NCBI GenBank assembly: GCA_966248875.1
Contig: CBINBI010000009.1
Location: 4,597 to 68,596 of the forward strand
DNA length: 64,000 nt
Direction of reading: 5' to 3'
DNA from: Dokdonella_A sp966248875
GTDB taxonomy: Bacteria; Pseudomonadota; Gammaproteobacteria; Xanthomonadales; Rhodanobacteraceae
A program made the translations under genes and the position numbers. Shown piece by piece: positions 10,761 to 18,455 of this stretch. Each line of letters starts with the position of its first letter. Within the stretch, counting starts at the first letter, position 1. The notes under the pieces were generated by a model. That model saw nothing but the letters and a program-made list of their open reading frames with translations. It did no database searches and was not told where the DNA came from.

Positions 10761-10844
10761 CGTCATTCCGGCGGCGAAAGCCGGAATCCATTTTTGCTTT
10801 CGAGTAGAAGATCAAAATGGGTTCCGGCTTTCGCCGGAACGACG
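10761..10844. repeat. REPIN-like inverted repeat, CATTCCGG subtype
   Basis: The left arm (10761-10796, CGTCATTCCGG...) and right arm (10813-10844, ...GCCGGAACGACG) are inverted copies, differing by one 3-nt insertion and a few substitutions; each arm also contains its own palindrome around GAAAGCC. It lies between sucA and sucB, 38 bases before the sucB start, and may stabilise or process the operon mRNA. Confidence 0.8.
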
Positions 10845-10882
10845 GGATCGAGAACAATCGAGCGCTTGCCAAAGGATTTCCC

Positions 10883-12136
<1,254 letters not shown>

Positions 12137-12140
12137 GCCA

Positions 12141-12220
12141 CGTCGTCCCGGCGCACGCCGGGACCCATTGCTGCCCTCATCTCGAGATCAAAATGGATCC
12201 CGGCCTGCGCCGGGATGACG
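12141..12220. repeat. REPIN-like inverted repeat between sucB and lpdA
   Basis: Arms 12141-12169 and 12192-12220 are inverted copies matching at 26 of 29 positions. Each arm is itself palindromic (CCCGGC...GCCGGG). The right arm ends 20 bases before the lpdA start, just ahead of its AAGAAGG ribosome-binding site. Confidence 0.85.
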
Positions 12221-12239
12221 GCCAAGAAGGAATGTCATC

Positions 12240-13664
12240 GTGAGCGACAAGTTCGACGTTGTAGTCATCGGTGCCGGCCCCGCCGGCTATCACGCGGCCA
12301 TTCGCGCGGCGCAGCTCGGCCTCAGGACGGCCTGCATCGACGAATGGACCGGCAAGGACGGCAAGCCGGCCCTCGGCGGCACCTGCCTCAACGTCGGCTG
12401 CATTCCCTCGAAGGCCGTGCTCGATTCGTCGAAGCAGTTCTGGAACATCCAGCACAATTTCGAGGTGCACGGCATCAAGGCGCCGGGCGCGACGATCGAT
12501 GTCAAGGCGATGATCGCGCGCAAGGACAAGATCGTTAAGCAGTTCACCGGCGGCGTTGCGCTCTTGTTCAAGGGCAACAAGATCACGCCGTTCCACGGCA
12601 AGGGAAAGCTGCTCAAAGACCGCAAGGTCGAGATCACGGCGGCCGACGGAACGAAGCAGACGATCGAAGGCAGCAACGTCATCATTGCGACCGGCTCGGT
12701 GCCGATCGAGCTGCCGTTCGCGAAGTTCGACGGCAAGTTCATCGTAGACAACGCCGGCGCGCTCGATTTCGACGCAGTGCCGAAGCGGCTCGGCGTGATC
12801 GGCGCGGGCGTGATCGGCCTCGAGCTCGGCAGCGTCTGGAAGCGGCTCGGCAGCGACGTCACAATCATCGAGGCGATGCCCGAATTTCTCGGCGCGGCCG
12901 ACGCCGATATCGCGAAAGCCGCCGCGCGCGAATTCGCCAAGCAGGGCCTCAAGATCGAGCTCGGCGCCAAGCTTTCGAAGGCCGAGATCAAGGGCAAGGA
13001 AGTCAACCTGACCTATTCGACGAAGGACGGCGAAAAGAAACTCGCCGTCGACAAGCTCCTCGTCGCCGTCGGCCGCCGCGCCTACACGGCCGGCGCGCTC
13101 GGCGAAGGCACGGGCGTGAAGCTGGATGATCGCGGCCGCATCGAAGTCGACGAGCACTGCTGGACCGGCGTCGAAGGCGTCTGGGCAGTGGGCGACTGCG
13201 TGCGCGGCCCGATGCTCGCGCACAAGGGCTTCGAGGAAGGCATCGCCGTCGCCGAGATCATCGCCGGCAAGCCGGGACACGTGAATCTCGAGACAATCCC
13301 GTGGGTCATCTACACCGAGCCCGAGATCGCGTGGGTCGGCAAGACCGAAAAGCAGTGCAAGGACGAAGGCATTCCGTACAAGACTGGATCGTTCCCCTTC
13401 GCCGCCGTCGGCCGCGCCGTCGCGATGAACGAGCCCGCCGGGCTCGTCAAGGTGATCGCGCACGCCGAAACCGATCGCATCCTCGGCTGTCACCTCGTCG
13501 GCGCGAACGTCTCCGAGCTCGTCGCCGAGTGCGTCGTAGCAATGGAATTCAAGGGATCCAGCGAGGATCTCGCCCGCATCGTGCACGCGCATCCGACGCT
13601 GAGCGAGGCCGTGCACGAGGCAGCGATGTCGGTGGACAAGCGGGCGATTCACAAGATGAATTGA
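12240..13664 (+). CDS. lpdA: Dihydrolipoyl dehydrogenase (E3)
   Basis: This flavoprotein reoxidises dihydrolipoyl groups with NAD+. The 474-residue protein has the FAD-binding GAGPAG at 11-16, the redox disulfide C49/C54 in GGTCLNVGCIPSK, the NAD-binding GAGVIGLELG and the C-terminal HAHPTLSEAVHEA with the catalytic His-Glu pair. The start is a GTG at 12240 with AAGAAGG about ten bases upstream. It completes the sucA-sucB-lpdA operon and may also serve other 2-oxoacid dehydrogenases. Confidence 0.97.
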   Translation: MSDKFDVVVIGAGPAGYHAAIRAAQLGLRTACIDEWTGKDGKPALGGTCLNVGCIPSKAVLDSSKQFWNIQHNFEVHGIKAPGATIDVKAMIARKDKIVKQFTGGVALLFKGNKITPFHGKGKLLKDRKVEITAADGTKQTIEGSNVIIATGSVPIELPFAKFDGKFIVDNAGALDFDAVPKRLGVIGAGVIGLELGSVWKRLGSDVTIIEAMPEFLGAADADIAKAAAREFAKQGLKIELGAKLSKAEIKGKEVNLTYSTKDGEKKLAVDKLLVAVGRRAYTAGALGEGTGVKLDDRGRIEVDEHCWTGVEGVWAVGDCVRGPMLAHKGFEEGIAVAEIIAGKPGHVNLETIPWVIYTEPEIAWVGKTEKQCKDEGIPYKTGSFPFAAVGRAVAMNEPAGLVKVIAHAETDRILGCHLVGANVSELVAECVVAMEFKGSSEDLARIVHAHPTLSEAVHEAAMSVDKRAIHKMN

Positions 13665-13844
13665 GCGAGGATACGCTGACGCATCCCTCGACGTTACCGG
13701 GATGTACGGCGATCGGGGGCTTGAGCTTCTTGGCCGATGCCAGCGTGGCGAATTCCTACAAAGCCGCTGGACTCCCCCGCGGGAACGACGGACTTTTTGA
13801 TTCGTCGCAAACGAAGCGACCGGTATCATGAACTCGGTACACTT

Positions 13845-14218
13845 CGTCGTCCCCGCGAAGGCGGGGACCCAGCGCCTTGACTCGCGAAGAGAAGCAACCC
13901 TGCGTTTACATCCTGACCAGCCAGCGCAACGGCACGCTCCATTGGTGTAACCTCGAATCTCGTCCAGCGCGTCTGGCAGCACAAGATCGCTGGATTCGCG
14001 CGCGACAACAACGTGCATCGGCTGGTGTGGTTCGAGCGGCACTTCACGATGGAGGCGGCGATCGCGCGCGAGAAGGTGCTCAAGCGATGGAACCGTGCAT
14101 GGAAGATTCGTCTTATCGAAGCACACAATCCGTATTGGCGCGATCTTTACGACGAGCTCATTTGATTGCGAACATGTGCGCCGGAAGGCGCTGGATGCCG
14201 GCCTTCGCGGAGACGACG
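13845..14218. mobile_element. GIY-YIG element bounded by 34-bp inverted repeats
   Basis: The ends 13845-13878 and 14185-14218 are inverted repeats matching at 30 of 34 positions, beginning CGTCGTCCCCGCGAAGGCGG. They enclose a GIY-YIG nuclease pseudogene. The left end is nearly identical to the left end of the gene-free repeat at 45064-45134 and to the right end of the one at 42353-42432. I infer that these are full and internally deleted forms of one element. The right end stops 17 bases before the acuI start. Confidence 0.65.
13877..14165 (+). pseudogene. GIY-YIG nuclease-like protein, frameshifted
   Basis: The frame opens at TTG 13877 inside the left inverted repeat and reads PCVYILTSQRNGTLH, the N-terminal GIY-YIG block. 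At about 13939 the frame must shift: the next frame, starting at 13941, reads IGVTSNLVQRVWQHK and continues to a family-typical end (REKVLKRWNRAWKIRLIE...YWRDLYDELI) at TGA 14163. About two bases have been lost where the usual LY-IGV occurs. Restored, the product would be about 96 residues, the size of YhbQ/UPF0213-type proteins, which are single GIY-YIG domains. The disruption makes this copy almost certainly inactive, unless the sequence has an error here. Confidence 0.8.
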
Positions 14219-14235
14219 AGAAAGGGGTTTCGAAC

Positions 14236-15228
14236 ATGACCACCACCTTCCGCGCCTTCCGCATTCGCAACGACGCTCCGGGCTACCGCGCCGCGCTGGA
14301 GGAAATGCGGACGGACGAGCTCACACCCGGCGAAGTCTTCGTCAAGGTCGCTTACTCGTCCGTCAACTACAAGGACGCGCTCGCCGGTACCGGCAAAGGC
14401 AAGATCCTGCGGAAATTCCCGCTCAACGGCGGTATCGACGTCGCGGGCTACGTCGTCGAGTCCAGCGACCCGGCGTTCAAGGAAGGCGACCAGGTGCTCT
14501 GCACCGGCTGCGGGCTCAGCGAAACGCGTGATGGTGGCTTTGCTGAATATGCGCGGCTCGAATCGAAATGGACGATTCCGCTGCCGGCCGGGCTGACGCT
14601 GCGCGAGTCGATGGCACTCGGCACGGCAGGGTTCACGGCGGCGCTCGCGCTGTTTCAGATGATCCGCAACGGACAGACGCCGGAGATGGGTCCCGTCGTC
14701 GTGACCGGCGCGACAGGCGGCGTCGGCTCGTTCGCGATCGACATCCTGACGCGCGCCGGCTTCGAGGCGCACGCGATCACGGGCAAGGTCGACCACTTCG
14801 ACTACCTGCAGGCGCTCGGCGCACAGCAGTGCATCGCGCGCACCGAGCTCTACTGGGGCCAGCGCCCGCTCGAAACCGCGCATTGGGCGGGGGCGATCGA
14901 CAACGTCGGCGGCGACATGCTCGCGGGCCTCTCGCGTGTGATCAAGCCATACGGGAACCTCGCGATCTGCGGCAACGCGGGCGGCATCGAGCTTGCGACG
15001 ACCGTGATGCCGTTCATCATCCGCGGTGTCAGTCTGCTCGGCGTCGCGTCCGCAGGCACGGCGCGCGCGATCCGCGATCGCGTCTGGGAGCATCTCGCAG
15101 GCGACTGGAAGCCGGCGCATCTCGACCGGATCGCCACGCGGGAGATCGCGCTCGACGAATTGCCCGGCGTGTTCGCGACGATGCTCGAAGGTGGATCGCT
15201 CGGCCGCACGGTGGTTCGCGTCGGCTGA
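14236..15228 (+). CDS. acuI: NADPH-dependent acryloyl-CoA reductase-type MDR (AcuI/YhdH)
   Basis: This zinc-free medium-chain dehydrogenase/reductase of 330 residues resembles AcuI/YhdH enzymes, which reduce acryloyl-CoA to propionyl-CoA and detoxify related enoyl compounds. The SSVNYKDALAGTGKGKILR, GIDVAGYV and VTGATGGVGSFAIDIL segments (the last is the nucleotide-binding loop) are typical. The ATG at 14236 lies eight bases after AAAGGGG. The inverted-repeat element ends immediately upstream, so the native promoter region may have been displaced. The substrate is inferred from the family only. Confidence 0.9.
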   Translation: MTTTFRAFRIRNDAPGYRAALEEMRTDELTPGEVFVKVAYSSVNYKDALAGTGKGKILRKFPLNGGIDVAGYVVESSDPAFKEGDQVLCTGCGLSETRDGGFAEYARLESKWTIPLPAGLTLRESMALGTAGFTAALALFQMIRNGQTPEMGPVVVTGATGGVGSFAIDILTRAGFEAHAITGKVDHFDYLQALGAQQCIARTELYWGQRPLETAHWAGAIDNVGGDMLAGLSRVIKPYGNLAICGNAGGIELATTVMPFIIRGVSLLGVASAGTARAIRDRVWEHLAGDWKPAHLDRIATREIALDELPGVFATMLEGGSLGRTVVRVG

Positions 15229-15317
15229 GGCAGCCAGCGCGCCGTGATGCCCTAGCCGCTGGCCGGGGCCCGTGTTTAGAATGCGGAGCGCAATTGGTCC
15301 GGGGGTAAGACGTTCAC

Positions 15318-15683
15318 ATGGCACGCATACTGATCGTCGATGATTCGCCGTCGCAGCTGATCGGCATGCGACGCACCGTCGAGAAGCTCGGCCATCAGGT
15401 CGTCACCGCCGAAGACGGCGCGGCCGGCGTCGAGACGGCCAAGCGCGAGCTGCCGGATCTCATCCTCATGGACGTCGTCATGCCGAACCTCAACGGCTTC
15501 CAGGCGACGCGCACGATCGCGAAAGACCCGAAGACGAGCCACATCCCGATCATCCTCGTGACGACGAAGGATCAGGACACCGATCGCGTGTGGGGGCTTC
15601 GGCAGGGCGCGAAGGCGTATGTCACGAAGCCCATCGACGAGGCGGAGCTGACGCGGACGATCAACGAGTATCTGCCGGCGTGA
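15318..15683 (+). CDS. Single-domain response regulator, PilH/CheY-like
   Basis: A 121-residue receiver domain without an output domain. The acidic pair D8/D9 (ILIVDDS), phospho-acceptor D52 (LILMDVVMP), the conserved Thr (ILVTTKD) and Lys in VTKPID are all present. The sequence is closest to PilH/PilG, regulators of type IV pilus retraction, but no pil-chp genes adjoin it, so the role is inferred. A TAGAAT -10-like box at 15277-15282 may drive it. Confidence 0.9.
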   Translation: MARILIVDDSPSQLIGMRRTVEKLGHQVVTAEDGAAGVETAKRELPDLILMDVVMPNLNGFQATRTIAKDPKTSHIPIILVTTKDQDTDRVWGLRQGAKAYVTKPIDEAELTRTINEYLPA

Positions 15684-15773
15684 AGACGGGTCCGCGATCC
15701 GGATCGTCATTTCCGCGACAGCAAAAACGCAACCTCTGACTTCCGGTGTCCGCTTGGTCGTTCCTGGCGGTCG

Positions 15774-16670
15774 TTACGCCCGCGGATCGAAATCGAATTC
15801 GTTCGCCATCTTCTCGTAGAGCGCTTTCTGCCCGGCCGTTTCCGCCTTCGGCGTGCGCACCTGCAGCGTGACGATCTGGTCGCCCGGCGTGGCGCCGGGC
15901 CAGCCGCGTCCTCGCAGGCGCAGCTTGCGACCGGTGTCGGAGCCGGGCGGAATGCGCAGCTCGACGGTTCCGCCGAGCGTAGGCACCGGCACAGTCGCGC
16001 CCAGCGCAGCCTCCCAGGGTGACACGGGCAGCGTCAGCAGCACGTTGCGGCCGTCGAGCGTGAAGCGGCCGTCGTCGCGGAAATGGATCTCCAGCAGAAG
16101 ATCGCCGGCCGGCCCCCCGTTCGCGCCCGCATAGCCCTGCCCTACCAGCCGGATCTGCTGCCCGGGGCGGATGCCTGCCGGAATGCGGACGTCGAGCGTG
16201 CGATCGCCGCCGCCGTCGCGCAGGCTGATGCGTTCGCTCCCGCCGTGATATGCCGTCTCGAGCGGAATGGCGATCTCCGCGTGCAGGTCGCGTCCGCGAC
16301 GCGGACCGCGGGCCGCGCGCGCGCCCATGCGGCCGAACAGCGATTCGAAGAAATCGCTGAAATCCTCGTGGCCGCCCACGTCGCCGAAGTCGAAATCGGC
16401 GGCGCCGCCCTGCCAGTTCGGCGGCGGGCCGCGGAATTCGTCGCCGGCGCGATAGCCGCCCGCACGCAGCTGATCGTAGGCCCTGCGCCGGGAGGGATCC
16501 TTGAGCGCTTCATAGGCCTCGTTGACCGCCTTGAATTTCTCCTCCGCGCTGCTTTCCTTGCTGACGTCGGGATGGTACTTGCGCGCGAGCCGGCGATACG
16601 CCGACTTGATTTCGGCGTCCGACGCGTCCGGCTTCACGCCCAGTATTTCGTAGTAGTCCTTGAACTGCAT
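15774..16670 (-). CDS. cbpA: Curved-DNA-binding-type DnaJ co-chaperone
   Basis: CbpA stimulates DnaK and binds DNA under stress. Residues 1-70 form the J domain with H33-P34-D35; a Gly/Phe-poor linker (FDFGDVGGHEDFSDFFESLFG) follows, then two C-terminal substrate-binding barrels. There is no zinc finger, separating it from DnaJ proper. The ATG at 16670 has GAGGA five bases upstream and gives MQFKDYYEILGV. No cbpM modulator gene is visible next to it. It shares the strand with hsp20, though 385 bases lie between. Confidence 0.93.
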   Translation of the reverse strand: MQFKDYYEILGVKPDASDAEIKSAYRRLARKYHPDVSKESSAEEKFKAVNEAYEALKDPSRRRAYDQLRAGGYRAGDEFRGPPPNWQGGAADFDFGDVGGHEDFSDFFESLFGRMGARAARGPRRGRDLHAEIAIPLETAYHGGSERISLRDGGGDRTLDVRIPAGIRPGQQIRLVGQGYAGANGGPAGDLLLEIHFRDDGRFTLDGRNVLLTLPVSPWEAALGATVPVPTLGGTVELRIPPGSDTGRKLRLRGRGWPGATPGDQIVTLQVRTPKAETAGQKALYEKMANEFDFDPRA

Positions 16671-17055
16671 CGGCTTCCTCATCTGCTTCGCTGATCGCCG
16701 TGCGGCCGTTCGACTCCGCCGCATCGGTTCGCACGGAGACACGCCTGAGGCCGCTGCGACGCGGTGCCTGCACGCATTGTAGAACCCGTCCGGCGCCGCA
16801 AAGAAAATGGCCCGCGGAGGTCGCCCGCCGCAGGCCATCGAGGTCACTTCCGTTTGCGGCGTCCCGGCTCGCCTTTCCCTTCGGCGTCGCAGGACGCCGC
16901 ATCAACGCACGATGGTGCGCACTCCCGGATCAGCGCCGCGCCGAAGGAGGCGGTCCGGATCGCGCGTCACCGCGCTGTCCGGGAAGAGCCCGCTTCGCGC
17001 GGGGATCCGGATCGGCACACGTTCCTGTGCTGTCCGGGATGAGCGCCTCCTGCGC
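16671..17055. other. Non-coding gap between hsp20 and cbpA
   Basis: These 385 bases contain only low-quality reading frames with no family-like sequence. I looked on the minus strand for a CbpM-like gene and found only a frame of about 41 codons with a basic tail. No strong promoter or terminator stands out. Confidence 0.4.
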
Positions 17056-17502
17056 TCAGTTGACGCTGATGCGCCGGGGCGCCGTCTCGGGCCGCTTCGG
17101 AATCGACACTTCGAGCACGCCGTTCCGGCCGGTTGCCTTGATGCCCTCGGCATCGGCGCTGTCCGGCAGCGCGAAGCGGCGGTAGAACAGACCGTGCGAG
17201 CGCTCGATGCGCGTCATCTTGCCGTTCTGCTCGGTCGTCTCGGCCTTGCGCTCGCCCTTGATCGACAGGATGCCCTTCTCCATCGTCACTTCAATGTCCT
17301 TCGGGTCCACGCCGGGAATGTCGGCGAAGATCACGAAGCGGGTGTCCTCCTCCTTGATGTCGACGCGCGGCGTCCACTGGCTCGTGACGACGTTCGACTG
17401 GTCCGTCTCGTCGCCGTTGAAGAACCGGTCGAAGACGTTCCGAAGCTCTTCCTGGATGTTGGTGCCGTGGACGTGCCACGGGTTGTAACGCGTGATGGCC
17501 AT
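17056..17502 (-). CDS. Small heat-shock protein, Hsp20/alpha-crystallin
   Basis: This 148-residue ATP-independent holdase contains the alpha-crystallin domain at about residues 45-140, with FVIFADIPGVDPKDIEVTME and the A-x-x-x-NGVLEVSIPK signature region. The C-terminal RRISVN carries the I-x-V type oligomerisation motif. The ATG at 17502 follows GAGAGG by six bases. A sigma-32-type promoter is placed 40 bases upstream, fitting heat induction. Confidence 0.95.
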   Translation of the reverse strand: MAITRYNPWHVHGTNIQEELRNVFDRFFNGDETDQSNVVTSQWTPRVDIKEEDTRFVIFADIPGVDPKDIEVTMEKGILSIKGERKAETTEQNGKMTRIERSHGLFYRRFALPDSADAEGIKATGRNGVLEVSIPKRPETAPRRISVN

Positions 17503-17549
17503 GGTTTTCCTCTCCGCAAGATGGTCGGCGGGTCGCCGTGTGAGCGCAA

Positions 17550-17577
17550 AAGTAGGGCCGGGCGCACCGGTTTCAAG
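17550..17577 (-). promoter_or_regulatory. Sigma-32-type heat-shock promoter of hsp20
   Basis: On the minus strand CTTGAAA (17577-17571) is a perfect heat-shock -35. After 13 nt comes CCCTACTT (17557-17550), resembling the CCCCATnT -10 box. The spacing is that of RpoH promoters, and the inferred transcript start is about 40 nt before the hsp20 ATG. Confidence 0.7.
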
Positions 17578-17675
17578 AGTTTTTTCGCGGTCACCGCGGC
17601 GCTCGCCGCCATCCCGCCCGCCGCCTCACGTATCATCACCGTTCCCGGATTCCCCAAGTCGACAAGGAGCACCCG

Positions 17676-18155
17676 ATGGCGATCAAGGTAGGCGACCGCA
17701 TCCCGAACGCAACGCTCAACGTGCTCAAGGACGGCGTGCAGTCGGTCTCGACGGACGACATCTTCAAAGGCAGAAAGGTGGTGATGTTCTCGCTGCCCGG
17801 CGCGTTCACGCCGACCTGCTCCGCCAAGCACCTGCCGGGCTATGTGGAAAAGTTCGCAGAATTCCAGCAGCGCGGCGTCGACGTCGCCTGCCTCGCCGTG
17901 AACGATGCCTACGTCATGGGCGCGTGGGCGAAGGACCAGCACGTCCCCGAAGGCCTCATGATGCTGGCCGACGGCAACGGCACGTTCACCAAAGCGCTCG
18001 GCATGGAGATGGACGGCACGCCCTTCGGCCTCGGCATCCGCGGCAAGCGCTTCGGTCTCTACGCCGAGGACGGCGTGGTCAAGGTGCTGAACGTCGAGGC
18101 GCCGGGCGAGTTCAAAGTGTCGGACGCGAACACGATGCTCGAAGCGGTCAAATAG
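17676..18155 (+). CDS. Peroxiredoxin, Prx5 subfamily
   Basis: A 159-residue thiol peroxidase that reduces hydrogen peroxide and organic hydroperoxides. The peroxidatic cysteine is C48 in PGAFTPTCS; a second cysteine occurs in VDVACLAVND. The length and the GTFTKALGM-DG segment are typical of the atypical 2-Cys/1-Cys Prx5 (AhpC/TSA, redoxin) group. AAGGAG precedes the ATG by seven bases. It is divergent from hsp20, which suits a stress-response neighbourhood. Confidence 0.95.
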   Translation: MAIKVGDRIPNATLNVLKDGVQSVSTDDIFKGRKVVMFSLPGAFTPTCSAKHLPGYVEKFAEFQQRGVDVACLAVNDAYVMGAWAKDQHVPEGLMMLADGNGTFTKALGMEMDGTPFGLGIRGKRFGLYAEDGVVKVLNVEAPGEFKVSDANTMLEAVK

Positions 18156-18415
18156 CCGCGGACCGTATCGTCCTCGCTCTGGTCGTCGCCGCGATTGCGT
18201 TTTCGGACGTGCTGCCGGCGGTGCTCGTGCTGATATCCGGGCGCGTGCAGGGTCGGGATCCGGCGCTCCGGTTCTTCGCGGCGCTGCTCGCGTCCTGGCT
18301 CGGGTTCGTCGCGTTCATGGTGGTGACCACGCTCGAGCGACAGCGGAGAGCCGAGACGCTGCGGCGGGCACGAGCCCTGCCCGCGCGCAGAATCTCCGAC
18401 CACTCGCCCGCCTGA
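18152..18415 (+). CDS. Small two-helix membrane protein without a canonical start
   Basis: An open frame overlapping the peroxiredoxin stop encodes about 87 residues with two hydrophobic segments (IVLALVVAAIAFSDVLPAVLVLI and FFAALLASWLGFVAFMVV) and a basic Arg-rich tail, ending at TGA 18413-18415. This composition is unlikely by chance in such GC-rich DNA. However, the frame has no ATG, GTG or TTG before the first helix; the first GTG, at 18209, would cut it. It may start at ATA 18152 or be a decayed gene. No family recognised. Confidence 0.35.
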   Translation: MAADRIVLALVVAAIAFSDVLPAVLVLISGRVQGRDPALRFFAALLASWLGFVAFMVVTTLERQRRAETLRRARALPARRISDHSPA

Positions 18416-18423
18416 TGCGGCAC

Positions 18424-18448
18424 CCGTCCCGGCGCCGCCCCGGGACGG
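18424..18448. terminator. Hairpin between convergent small membrane ORF and gyrA
   Basis: A 9-bp perfect stem (CCGTCCCGG, 18424-18432, with 18440-18448) closes a 7-nt loop just downstream of gyrA on the minus strand. There is no U-run, so it may be a weak terminator or a 3'-end stabiliser. Confidence 0.4.
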
Positions 18449-18455
18449 CGGCGAG

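Noticed and set aside
16764..17153. Frames on both strands in the hsp20-cbpA gap, checked for a CbpM-like modulator
   Set aside because: All are basic, GC-driven sequences without family-like segments or a ribosome-binding site.
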